DNA of 64,000 nt from Paraeggerthella hominis (lineage in GTDB: Bacteria; Actinomycetota; Coriobacteriia; Coriobacteriales; Eggerthellaceae). The position numbers and the translations under genes are program-made. How positions within the stretch are numbered: the first letter of the stretch is position 1; each line of letters opens with the position of its first letter. Of the stretch, positions 24,955-32,571 are shown one piece after another. The stretch is taken from assembly GCF_021044775.1 (NCBI RefSeq), contig NZ_JAJNOQ010000003.1, positions 303,255-367,254 of the forward strand, read 5' to 3'. The notes below the pieces were generated by a model. That model was not told the DNA's origin. It searched no databases and saw only the letters and a list, made by a program, of their open reading frames with translations.

Positions 24955-26091
24955 CTATGCCTTAGGCTGCGCGTGCGCTGCGATCTGATCGAACTCGGCC
25001 TTGCTCAAATCGTAGCCGTAAAACGTCTTGAAGTAGCCCGACACCGTTTCGTACAGATCGTTGTCGTACTTGTCAGGATAGAGCAGGCGGGGAAGCCACT
25101 GCATGCCCAGCACCTGGTTGACCGTAGGCGGGTTGTTCAGCCAGTTCCACGGCGTACTGGGCACCTCGTAGTAGGATCCGTTCTTGACGGCCGTCAGCTC
25201 TGCAAACGCGGCATCGGAACCTACGGAGTCGTAGATGCTTCCTCCTGCGAACAGGATCAGCTGCGGATCCCACAGAGCCAGCTGCTCCATGCTGATCTCG
25301 ACGCCCGCGCCGCTGCCGGAGACCTTGCCCAGGTCGGCCACGTTGTTGGCAACCAGATCGACCACCTGTCCCTGATAGGAGTTCTTCGCGATGGTGTTCG
25401 TCCCCTTGCCACCCAAAAGGTAGGCAACGTTGACGCGATCGGACTCGGGGATGGTGCTCATGACGGACACGGTTTCGTCGTAGGCTGCCTTGCAGTAGTC
25501 GGACAGCTCCTTGCCGCGGTCCTGCATGCCCAGAAGGTCGCCGAGCATTTCATAGGCTTTGCCGTAGTCGCTCATCTTGGTTTCGATGACCACCACGGGG
25601 ATGCCCAGCTGCTGCTGCAGCGTGTCCAGGTCTTCCTTGATGCCGTCTTTGAGCTCGCCGGTATCGATGAGGATTTGGGCCCCGGAGGCGGCGACGGCCT
25701 CTTTGTTGAGGTCGCCCTTTGCGCCGAACGCCGCTCCCGTTACGGGCAGGTTCGCATAGTCCGCTCCCAGATACTTCGCCTGATCCGCGGTAAGCTCGGT
25801 CGAGATCGACACCAGCTTGTCGGGGGCCATTGTGAGCAGCACCTGTGTTGCGGTGTGGCCGGCCGGCGCAATGCGGTCGATTTGCGCCGGCACCTCGACC
25901 GTGCGCCCCGCCGAATCGGTGAACGTGCGGGTCTCGTTTTGCGCGGGCTGATCCTGCTTCGCGCCTTCGTCCGCGCTCGGCGCTTGCTGGGCGCAGCCGC
26001 TTGCGACGAACGCCAAGCCAAGACATAGCACGCATGCGATCAGCAAGCGCGCGGTCCAGGGCGCTTTCTTCGTTTTCGTAGTCCCTCCCAT
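24955..26091 (-). CDS. FecB/MolA-type ABC transporter substrate-binding lipoprotein
   Basis: Lipid-anchored extracytoplasmic binding protein (378 residues) of the metal-chelate/B12/molybdate cluster. A lipobox FVASGC closes an N-terminal hydrophobic helix. RTFTDSAGRTVEVPAQIDRIAP is the usual start of the periplasmic-binding fold, and WNWLNNPPTVNQVLGMQWLPRLLYP near the end resembles ligands-facing loops of this family. ATG at 26091 is preferred because AAAGGAAGG lies just upstream; an in-frame ATG at 26109 lacks a ribosome site. The substrate cannot be read from sequence; the linked moeA favours molybdate or tungstate, the family at large favours iron chelates. Confidence 0.88.
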   Translation of the reverse strand: MGGTTKTKKAPWTARLLIACVLCLGLAFVASGCAQQAPSADEGAKQDQPAQNETRTFTDSAGRTVEVPAQIDRIAPAGHTATQVLLTMAPDKLVSISTELTADQAKYLGADYANLPVTGAAFGAKGDLNKEAVAASGAQILIDTGELKDGIKEDLDTLQQQLGIPVVVIETKMSDYGKAYEMLGDLLGMQDRGKELSDYCKAAYDETVSVMSTIPESDRVNVAYLLGGKGTNTIAKNSYQGQVVDLVANNVADLGKVSGSGAGVEISMEQLALWDPQLILFAGGSIYDSVGSDAAFAELTAVKNGSYYEVPSTPWNWLNNPPTVNQVLGMQWLPRLLYPDKYDNDLYETVSGYFKTFYGYDLSKAEFDQIAAHAQPKA

Positions 26092-26121
26092 GGGAGCCTT
26101 CCTTTCCATTGCTTCTTGAGC

Positions 26122-26904
26122 CTACCGTTCTATCTCGCGTACCGGCACGCAAACGCGCACCTTGTCGCCGTATAGGGAGTTGACCTCCACGTCCACGTGG
26201 TAGATGGCGCTTACCAGCTCCTTCGTGATGACCTCTTTGGGGTCGCCGAAGGCGTGCACGCGGCCCTCGTTGATGACGAGGGTGCGGTCGGAGTAGAGAA
26301 AAGCCTGGTCAGGCTGATGGGTTGATTGCACGATGCTCATGCCTTCGCGAGCAAGCTGACGTACGGTGGACAGCACGCGCACCGTGTTGCCGTAGTCCAG
26401 CGCGCTGGTGGGCTCGTCCATGACGATGGTGCGCGCATTCTGGGCGATGGCGCGCGCGATAAGGACCAGCTGCTTCTCGCCGCCGGATATCTGCGTGTAG
26501 GGGCGGTGTCCCAAATGCGCCACGCCCACGCGCTCGAGCGCTTCCCAGGCGCGGTCCGTATGCTGGCGTTTCGGCGTTCCGAACAGCCCGACGTCGCCTC
26601 CAGCGCTCATGAGCACCACGTCGAGCACGTCGTAATCGTACGTGGACGAGTGCGACTGCGGGATGTAGGCCACCTCGCGCGCCCGTTCGCGAATGGGGAG
26701 GTCGCGCAGGTTCTTTCCATTCACGGTGATCTCGCCTGTCCAGGCGGCGTTCAGGCACAGGATGCAGCGAAACAACGTGGATTTCCCTACGCCGTTGGGT
26801 CCCAGCACGTTCACCAGCATGTTGTCGGGGATGGAGAAGCTGACGTTGTGCAGCACCTCGCGGCTTCCGTAGGAAAAGCTCAGGTTCTTGACGTCGATGC
26901 TCAT
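26122..26904 (-). CDS. ABC transporter ATPase, FecE/MolC type
   Basis: Cytosolic ATPase of 260 residues. Walker A GPNGVGKST, Q-loop IPQSHSS, signature ISGGEKQL and Walker B TIVMDEPTSALD are all intact. The ATG at 26904 overlaps the permease stop (ATGA), giving coupled translation. The frame continues upstream over the permease gene, but without a start signal. The binding-protein gene follows 30 bases after the stop. Confidence 0.95.
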   Translation of the reverse strand: MSIDVKNLSFSYGSREVLHNVSFSIPDNMLVNVLGPNGVGKSTLFRCILCLNAAWTGEITVNGKNLRDLPIRERAREVAYIPQSHSSTYDYDVLDVVLMSAGGDVGLFGTPKRQHTDRAWEALERVGVAHLGHRPYTQISGGEKQLVLIARAIAQNARTIVMDEPTSALDYGNTVRVLSTVRQLAREGMSIVQSTHQPDQAFLYSDRTLVINEGRVHAFGDPKEVITKELVSAIYHVDVEVNSLYGDKVRVCVPVREIER

Positions 26905-28031
26905 AGCTTCTGCTTCTTCCGGGTGATGAGGTACAAGAAGAACGGCGCGCCTACGAATGCGGTCAGTATGCCGATGGGTATCTCCGCGGTTGCGACCAGC
27001 CGGGCGATGTCGTCCACTATCAGCATGAAGCTGGCGCCCATGAGCATGCTCGCCGGCAGCAGTTTGCGGTAGTCGCAGCCGATGACCATGCGGGAAAGGT
27101 GGGGGATGACCAGGCCGACCCATCCGATCATGCCCGATACGGCTACGCTGGAGGCGGTGATCAGGGTTGCCGCCAGGATGACGATGAGCCGTGTTCGACG
27201 CGCGTTCACGCCCATGGTGGAAGCTTCGTCGTCGCCCATGGTCAGCACATTGATGCGCCAGCGCAGGGCGAACAGCGCTCCCAGCCCGACTGCCATGGGG
27301 ATGGCCGCCAGGGCCATGTCGCTCCACTTGGCTCCAGTCAGGCTGCCCATGAGCCAGTACGTGATGGCGGCAAGCTGGTTGTTGGGATCGGCTATCAGCT
27401 TGGTGAACGAGACGCCCGCTGAAAACAGCGAGCTGACCATCACGCCCGCCAGCACCACGATGAGCAGGTGATTCCCTCGGGCTCGCGTGCCGATGAGCAG
27501 CACCAGCATCACGGCTGCGATAGAGAACAGGAAGGCGGAGGCGGAAACGCCGAACGCGCCCATGCCCAGCAGAATGGCGCACGCCGCTCCGAACGCCGCG
27601 CCTTGCGACGCTCCTAGTATGTCGGGCGATACGAGCGGGTTCTGAAACGTTCCCTGGTAGGCTGCGCCCGCTGTGGCGAGGCTGCATCCCACCATGACGG
27701 CCAGCACTATGCGCGGCAGGCGCACTTGGAAGAAGAGCGTTTCCTGCTGCGGGGTCCAGAACGGATCCACGGGAAAGGCTAAGTTGGCTAGCATTCCCAC
27801 TGCTTCTACCGGCGTGATGGGATAGCGACCCAGCATGAGCGAAGCGAGCGCGCTTGCTATGAGCAGGATGCCGAGCGCGAGCAAGAGGGCGTTGGCGCGA
27901 CGCGCGTTTCTTCGGGATGCGCAGCGGGCGGCGCGCATCCCGAGATCAAGGTCACGGCTGCTGTTCGCCTCTTTGCCAGGCGCGGTCGCCTTCGATGCGT
28001 CGGGCGGGTCGTTGAGCTCTCGTGTCTTCAT
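26901..28031 (-). CDS. ABC transporter permease, FecCD/BtuC family
   Basis: Membrane subunit (376 residues) with about ten predicted helices. Family motifs are RLPRIVLAVMVGCSLATAGAAYQG, NPLVSPDILGASQGAAFGA, and GWVGLVIPHLSRM. The first 50 residues are charged and cytosolic. ATG at 28031 lies after GGGGGACT; a TTG at 28064 would extend the frame but overlaps the promoter. First gene of the operon permease-ATPase-binding protein-moeA. Confidence 0.94.
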   Translation of the reverse strand: MKTRELNDPPDASKATAPGKEANSSRDLDLGMRAARCASRRNARRANALLLALGILLIASALASLMLGRYPITPVEAVGMLANLAFPVDPFWTPQQETLFFQVRLPRIVLAVMVGCSLATAGAAYQGTFQNPLVSPDILGASQGAAFGAACAILLGMGAFGVSASAFLFSIAAVMLVLLIGTRARGNHLLIVVLAGVMVSSLFSAGVSFTKLIADPNNQLAAITYWLMGSLTGAKWSDMALAAIPMAVGLGALFALRWRINVLTMGDDEASTMGVNARRTRLIVILAATLITASSVAVSGMIGWVGLVIPHLSRMVIGCDYRKLLPASMLMGASFMLIVDDIARLVATAEIPIGILTAFVGAPFFLYLITRKKQKL

Positions 28032-28057
28032 AGTCCCCCAATGAAGAATAATATTGT

Positions 28058-28083
28058 TTCTCAAATATATACTAGAATGAGAA
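28058..28083. promoter_or_regulatory. Inverted-repeat operator candidate TTCTCA-N14-TGAGAA
   Basis: TTCTCA at 28058-28063 and TGAGAA at 28078-28083 enclose the -10 of the ABC operon. A metal-responsive repressor binding here would block the promoter. The AT-rich setting contrasts sharply with the GC-rich surroundings. Confidence 0.5.
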
Positions 28084-28092
28084 TATAATCAA
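28064..28092 (-). promoter_or_regulatory. Promoter of the ABC transporter-moeA operon
   Basis: Read on the minus strand: TTGATT (28092-28087), 17 bases, TATATT (28069-28064). Confidence 0.65.
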
Positions 28093-28102
28093 ACAAATAT
28101 AA

Positions 28103-28395
28103 ATGGTGCCGAAGCTGGCGCGCGGGCTGCCTGAAGCGGGTTGGGGGTCGGTAGCGGAGGGTCGGCGGGGCGCGGGTCGTGCGGGAGGGCGGTCCGTGCT
28201 GCGTCCGGAGCGGGTGGGGGGGGGTTGCGCGAGCGGGCGGCCGAGTGGTCGGTCGAGCGGGCGAAACGGGCGGGGGCGGCCCGACGAGCGATCGGTCCGC
28301 GTGGGCGAAACGGGTGGGCCGCCGACCGGCACGGGGGGCCGGATGATGCTGCCGGCCCGCTTCGCGCCCCGATTTCTCCTTCAGCAGAAAATTAT
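28103..28395. other. G-rich low-complexity intergenic tract, no gene recognised
   Basis: About 290 bases between the divergent ABC operon and the palindromic element. The plus strand is very rich in G with runs of GGG to GGGGGGGG and CGGGCG-like short repeats. The segment 28159-28189 meets a G-quadruplex pattern (four GGG tracts with loops of at most six or seven bases). A long frame (28103-28738) crosses it, but its translation is Gly/Arg/Ser noise. Confidence 0.6.
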
Positions 28396-28573
28396 GCGAT
28401 CCGTGGTAGGTTTTGACGGTTTGGGGTCGTTGGGTTGGCTGATCGATCTTGCTTGTATGTGGGTCTATTGCGTTTCCGCAGGTGAGCGAGGTGACGTGAA
28501 GCTAAGTGTGCAAACCCGCACGCCCAGCACCTGTCAGGACGACCTCAAACCGTCAAAACCTACCACGGATCGC
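28396..28573. repeat. MITE-like element with 35-bp terminal inverted repeats
   Basis: The segments 28396-28430 and 28539-28573 are reverse complements at 34 of 35 positions, enclosing 108 bases with no plausible gene. The arms begin GCGATCCGTGGTAGG. AGAAAA-like flanks extend the symmetry loosely. The size and structure fit a non-autonomous transposable or dispersed palindromic element, or a long structured RNA. Confidence 0.7.
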
Positions 28574-28718
28574 GGTTTTTCTTGCGCGCCGTCTTCGTGC
28601 GCGACGGGCGCAGCGCTTGCTCGCGCGCTCGTCCAGGGCAAGCCCGCACCGCGCTGCCCTCGCGTGCGGCGGACGGCGTGCTTGAGGGTTGCCCCACGGT
28701 GCGCGAGGTGGGATCTTG

Positions 28719-29579
28719 CTACGCGAGCTCCCGCGTGATCGACGTCATTTGGAGCGCTTCGCCGAAGAACTGCCCGGCTCCGCTTTTCACGGCGAAGCGG
28801 GCTTTCTCGGGATCGGCTACGACGCTGCCGGCCAGCATGTCGACGCCGCGGTCGAACAGCTGCGTCGACATGACCACGCTCGGGCCCACCATGACGGTGG
28901 TCGCGCTCTTCGCCAGGTCCAGCAAGCGGGGCGCGGTCTTGTTGATGATGGTCACGCCCGTTACGAACGCGTAATCGGCCAGGGGGACGACGTATTCGCA
29001 GGCGGGGTCGGGCGTGTCGAGCGGCTGCGAGCAGTTTCTTTCGAGCACCGTCAGATTGGCGTATTCGGCAATGCGGTCGACGTGGGGAAAGTGCCCGACC
29101 ACCACGACGTTGGCGTTGCCTTGCGCCGCGATGCGCGGTCGGTACAGCTCGAACGCGTCTTTGCTTCGCACGGTTCCGTCCGGACGTTCGACGGGTTCGT
29201 CGTAGACGGCTCCCAGCGGATCGAGCAGGCGCTTCTGGGCGTAGTAGGCGTTGAGAGCCGCCACCCCAAGCGTGGCTTCCTCGAAGCACCATGACTTCGC
29301 AAGCTGGGCCATCGTGCGAAGCGAGCATCCGCGCAAATCGTTTTTGGCCTGGCGCCTCGCTCCGCCTTTGCAGGTGAAGCTCACGCCCATGCCGCAGTCG
29401 GCCTCCACGTACGACCAGTGCGTTCCCAAACAGTAATCGCGCACGGCAAGATCTTCGGGGATTCCTTCGATCAGCAAGTCGTAGAATTGCCACGGGGATC
29501 GGTTTTCCAGCGTGCCGGAGGAATCGCCCGTCTCCGCTTCGCGTGCGTTCGAGCAGGTGCTGTTCTCGGAGCGTTCCAT
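28719..29579 (-). CDS. DUF4213/DUF364 protein, putative heavy-metal chelation
   Basis: A 286-residue cytosolic protein. The N-terminal DUF4213 part (about residues 28-110) includes GTHWSYVEADCGMGVSFT. The C-terminal DUF364 part starts at VVVVGHFPHVDRI and includes LERN, PDPACEYVVPLADYAFVTG and VMVGPSVVMS. The family is annotated as possible metal-chelation proteins and often sits with metal ABC transporters. AAGGAG precedes the ATG. It lies between the molybdate/iron-type ABC operon and a divergent NTPase. Confidence 0.85.
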   Translation of the reverse strand: MERSENSTCSNAREAETGDSSGTLENRSPWQFYDLLIEGIPEDLAVRDYCLGTHWSYVEADCGMGVSFTCKGGARRQAKNDLRGCSLRTMAQLAKSWCFEEATLGVAALNAYYAQKRLLDPLGAVYDEPVERPDGTVRSKDAFELYRPRIAAQGNANVVVVGHFPHVDRIAEYANLTVLERNCSQPLDTPDPACEYVVPLADYAFVTGVTIINKTAPRLLDLAKSATTVMVGPSVVMSTQLFDRGVDMLAGSVVADPEKARFAVKSGAGQFFGEALQMTSITRELA

Positions 29580-29640
29580 ACGGCTCTCCTTGTTCGCAGG
29601 TTTTCGTGTCGAAGCGCCTTTGCGTGCAGCGCGTCGTTTA

Positions 29641-29664
29641 TATTGTACCTATTGGCGTATAATA
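29641..29664. promoter_or_regulatory. Promoter/operator between the DUF364 and NTPase genes
   Basis: TATAAT at 29658-29663 serves the plus-strand NTPase. It is part of a near-perfect dyad (TATTGTAC at 29641-29648 and GTATAATA at 29657-29664), a candidate repressor site that could also affect the divergent DUF364 gene. Confidence 0.5.
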
Positions 29665-29699
29665 CACCGTTGAGAAGAATCAAGGAAGGGGCGCCGACC

Positions 29700-30332
29700 A
29701 TGCTGTTCCTGCTAACAGGCGACGTGCAGATAGGGAAGACCCGCTGGCTGGAGGCTGCGGTGAAAGGACTTGTCGCCCAGGGCGTTGCGGTGGAGGGCGT
29801 CTTGGCCCCTGGCGTCTGGCGAGGGAGCGAAGCCGGAAAAGCCGCCGGTTGTTCTGCGGCGGTGGGAGCCGAAACTCTGGAAAAGATCGGTATCGACAAC
29901 GTCTTGCTTCCGGGCGGCGAGCGGGTTTCCTTTGCCCGGCGGCGCGATCTGGCTTTGGCCGAAGGAACGTTTCGCGAAGAAAGCCAGAGCGCTCGCGCGA
30001 AGCTTGCCTGGGAGATATCGGACGATGCCCTTGCGCAGGTGAACGCTCATTTCGATAGGCTGAAAGCTGCTGATCCGCCGCGCAGCCCAGGTTTGCTGGT
30101 AGTGGACGAGCTGGGGCAGTTGGAGCTGCTGCGCGGCGGCGGGCTGACGTCGGCCATGGACGTGCTTTCGCAGGGCCCTTCGGCCCGAAGCGCTCACGCC
30201 CTCGTGGTGGTGCGGGCATGGCTGCTCGAAGCTGCTGCCGAACGGTTCGGCGATGTTTGGGACGGTGCGAAGATGCTCGCTCCCGACGGCGAGGCTCGTT
30301 CGACCTTGCGTTCGGCATTCGATCTTGTTTGA
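29700..30332 (+). CDS. THEP1-like nucleoside triphosphatase
   Basis: A 210-residue P-loop protein: Walker A GDVQIGKTRW right at the N-terminus and Walker B LLVVDELGQLEL around residue 140, the layout of the NTPase_1/THEP1 family. AAGGAAGGGG precedes the ATG at 29700; the frame extends further upstream without a start signal. Family members hydrolyse NTPs of unclear purpose and are often found beside molybdenum- or iron-related genes in anaerobes, which is also the setting here. Confidence 0.82.
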   Translation: MLFLLTGDVQIGKTRWLEAAVKGLVAQGVAVEGVLAPGVWRGSEAGKAAGCSAAVGAETLEKIGIDNVLLPGGERVSFARRRDLALAEGTFREESQSARAKLAWEISDDALAQVNAHFDRLKAADPPRSPGLLVVDELGQLELLRGGGLTSAMDVLSQGPSARSAHALVVVRAWLLEAAAERFGDVWDGAKMLAPDGEARSTLRSAFDLV

Positions 30333-30338
30333 GCAAAC

Positions 30339-30371
30339 GATACCAAGTATCATCAAAATCGACCGATCGGT
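30339..30371. promoter_or_regulatory. Two short palindromes before the rubredoxin fusion gene
   Basis: GATAC-caa-GTATC (30339-30351) and ACCGATCGGT (30362-30371) lie in the 91-base gap before the flavin reductase-rubredoxin gene. Candidate operators; no regulator is assigned. Confidence 0.4.
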
Positions 30372-30423
30372 ATTAGACGAGACAGGACCGCGGGCAGGCG
30401 CATCGCGGCGGGAAGGTGCCATC

Positions 30424-31089
30424 ATGATCGATAAATCGGCCTTTCATAGCTTGAGCTATGGGCTCTACATCGTTGGCGCGCAGCATGAGGGAAAGCGCTT
30501 CGGATGCGTTGCGAACACGTTTCAGCAGGTGACGTCTTCCCCTATGCAGGTGAGCGTGACGTTGAACAAGGAAAACGCTACGACCGAAGCCGTGCTCGAG
30601 TCCGGTCGTTTCACGGCAACGTGCTTGTCCCAGGAGGCGACGATGGAGCTTATCGGCACCTTCGGCTTCCATTCGAGCGCCGATGTGGACAAGTTCGCTT
30701 CGTGCGAGACGGCCGAAGACGCGGCGGGCGTTCCCTACGTGGCCGAACAGTGCGTTTCGCGCTTCTCGGCGCGCGTCGTGCAGATCGTCAACCTGGGCAC
30801 GCATATCCTATTTGTGGGCGAGGTGGAGGAAGCGGAGAAAACCTGCGCGGGCGATCCGATGACGTATGCCTATTATCATCTGGTCAAGGGCGGGAAAACG
30901 CCACCGAAGGCATCGAGTTACCTGGGCGAGGAGCCTGCTTCTGCGCCCGGTGAAGGCGACGCGAAGCCGAAGTTCGCTTGGCGATGCACGGTGTGCGGCC
31001 ACATGGAGTACCTTGACGAGCTGCCGGAAGATTACGTGTGTCCCGTGTGCGGCGTGGGCCGGGACATGTTCGAACGGGTCGCCGTGTAG
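30424..31089 (+). CDS. Flavin reductase-rubredoxin fusion (high-molecular-weight rubredoxin type)
   Basis: A 221-residue fusion: an FMN-binding split-barrel flavin reductase domain (about residues 1-155, with GCVANTFQQVTSSP and a GEVEEAE stretch), a short linker and a C-terminal rubredoxin (CTVCGHMEYLDELPEDYVC then PVCGVG). NAD(P)H electrons would pass through FMN to the rubredoxin iron. Such Hrb proteins feed flavodiiron NO/O2 reductases and could also feed the superoxide reductase at 20 kb. GAAGGTG precedes the ATG at 30424. It converges with torD. Confidence 0.9.
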   Translation: MIDKSAFHSLSYGLYIVGAQHEGKRFGCVANTFQQVTSSPMQVSVTLNKENATTEAVLESGRFTATCLSQEATMELIGTFGFHSSADVDKFASCETAEDAAGVPYVAEQCVSRFSARVVQIVNLGTHILFVGEVEEAEKTCAGDPMTYAYYHLVKGGKTPPKASSYLGEEPASAPGEGDAKPKFAWRCTVCGHMEYLDELPEDYVCPVCGVGRDMFERVAV

Positions 31090-31102
31090 ATCGAGGGATG
31101 CG

Positions 31103-31137
31103 GGGCGAGGCGAGGGCGGGTTTGCTCCGCCTCGCCC
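31103..31137. terminator. Hairpin between converging rubredoxin and torD genes
   Basis: Ten-base-pair stem GGGCGAGGCG / CGCCTCGCCC with a 15-base loop. No T run. Confidence 0.45.
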
Positions 31138-31153
31138 GCCCTGCTCGTTTTCC

Positions 31154-31882
31154 CTACGCGTTGCAACTGGATGCGGGGCAGCGGGCCTCGCATCCAGGGC
31201 ATGCGTCGCCCGTCCTTTTCAGCTCCTTGGCAAGCAGCGCGGATTCCTTGCAGGCTTGCGTGATCAGCATCGAAAGGCCCCGGTACAGGTTGCTGTTCGA
31301 TTTTTTCAGGATCAGGTCGCGCCAACCTTCCACCCAGGAGTTCGGGTGCTCTTCCAGAAAATCATGTTGATCGGACATCGCCCGCTCGAATCCTTCTTCG
31401 TTGCCGGCGTCGAGGCTCTCCTTTGCGATGCGCGCCAGATGCGCCGCAAACAGCAGTTCGGAGGCAAGATGGTCGTCCGGTTCGTGCTGAAAGCCCTCTA
31501 CCTCCAGGTTGTATGCTCGGTACGCTGCTCGTACTTGCAGCGTTCGCTCCTGAAACACCATGCGCTCGCGGCTGAAGTGCACCGATTCCCAAAGGGGGGC
31601 GGCTACCTTTTGGGCGCCCACGAACAGGCGCGTGTAGTCGACGCGGACGGCTTCGAAGTCGCTGTCGGAAAAGGGCGTCGCGCAGGCGTCCATCCAGGCA
31701 AGGAGCAGATCCTGCGGCTGCCTTGCCCGCGCGCCGTCTACGAAGGGTATGGACTCGAACAGGCGCTCTTCGACGACGCGGGCGAAAAGATCGCGATCCG
31801 GCATGTCGTACAGCAGTCTTCCGAGCAGCGTGAGCAGGGCTTCTTCTTCTGCGAGCCTTGATCGGATGGCATCGGTGTCCAT
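31154..31882 (-). CDS. TorD/DmsD-family molybdoenzyme chaperone
   Basis: Cytosolic all-helical chaperone (242 residues) that holds the apo-catalytic subunit until cofactor insertion and Tat export. The family motif appears as EPDDHLASELLFAAHLA near residue 145, with DYTRLFVG earlier. The C-terminus has an unusual cysteine cluster (CPGCEARCPASSC) that could bind metal. GGAGACGAC precedes the ATG. Third gene of the dmsA-dmsB-torD operon, 66 bases after dmsB. Confidence 0.9.
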   Translation of the reverse strand: MDTDAIRSRLAEEEALLTLLGRLLYDMPDRDLFARVVEERLFESIPFVDGARARQPQDLLLAWMDACATPFSDSDFEAVRVDYTRLFVGAQKVAAPLWESVHFSRERMVFQERTLQVRAAYRAYNLEVEGFQHEPDDHLASELLFAAHLARIAKESLDAGNEEGFERAMSDQHDFLEEHPNSWVEGWRDLILKKSNSNLYRGLSMLITQACKESALLAKELKRTGDACPGCEARCPASSCNA

Positions 31883-31948
31883 GTCGTCTCCTATCGAATC
31901 GTCGACGCAAGGGGCTTCGGGCGATCCGCAGCCCCTTGCGCGTTGGGA

Positions 31949-32569
31949 TTATTGTTCAAGCGAGAGAGGCCGTCCTGCGCCCTCTTCGAACACAGCGTCT
32001 TTGTGCGTGGCGATCGCCACGTTGGGAAGCGTTTCCGACGAAGGGGGCAGCGGTTGCACGTCGGCAACCTTGCCGTAGGTGCTGCGGAGCTCTTCGATCT
32101 CGCCTATTGCCAGGGCGCGCTGCGGGCAGATTCCCACGCATGCAGGCTCTTCGCCAAGGGCGAGCAGATCTTTGCACAGATCGCACTTGCGCGATTTCTT
32201 TTCAGCTTCGACCAGCTGGCACGCGCCGTACGGGCAGGCTGCATTGCAGGTACCGCACCCGATGCACTTCTCGGGATCGATGGTGACGATGCCCGTGTCC
32301 GCGTCCTTCGAGATGGCCCCTTGCGGGCATTTGGCGAAGCAGGCGGGGGAGTCGCAGTGCCCGCACGAGAACGATACCGAGTACGAGAACACGCCTTGCG
32401 GGGTGAAGCAGTTCAGCGCCTCGTCTTTCTCCCACGTTCCGCCGCACATCATCCGCACGCGGCGAAGCCGAGCGCCCACGTCGAGGTTGTTCTTGTCCTT
32501 GCAAGCGAGTTCGCAGGCCTTGCAGCCGGTGCACGAAGCGCTGTCGATGTAAAAGCCCATTTGAGACAT
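31949..32569 (-). CDS. dmsB: DmsB-type four-cluster ferredoxin subunit
   Basis: Electron-transfer subunit (206 residues) with the cysteine pattern for four Fe-S clusters: CTGCKACELAC at residues 13-23, CGHCDSPACFAKC, CIGCGTCNAAC and CDLCKDL with CVGICP. It has no signal peptide, so it should be exported with the Tat-bearing catalytic subunit. AGGAGG lies before the ATG and within two bases of the dmsA stop. It would pass electrons from the quinone pool or an unknown donor to the molybdenum subunit. Confidence 0.94.
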   Translation of the reverse strand: MSQMGFYIDSASCTGCKACELACKDKNNLDVGARLRRVRMMCGGTWEKDEALNCFTPQGVFSYSVSFSCGHCDSPACFAKCPQGAISKDADTGIVTIDPEKCIGCGTCNAACPYGACQLVEAEKKSRKCDLCKDLLALGEEPACVGICPQRALAIGEIEELRSTYGKVADVQPLPPSSETLPNVAIATHKDAVFEEGAGRPLSLEQ

Positions 32570-32571
32570 GA

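Noticed and set aside
28103..28738. 211-residue frame across the G-rich tract and the palindromic element
   Set aside because: Translation is Gly/Arg/Ser noise and includes both arms of the inverted repeat.
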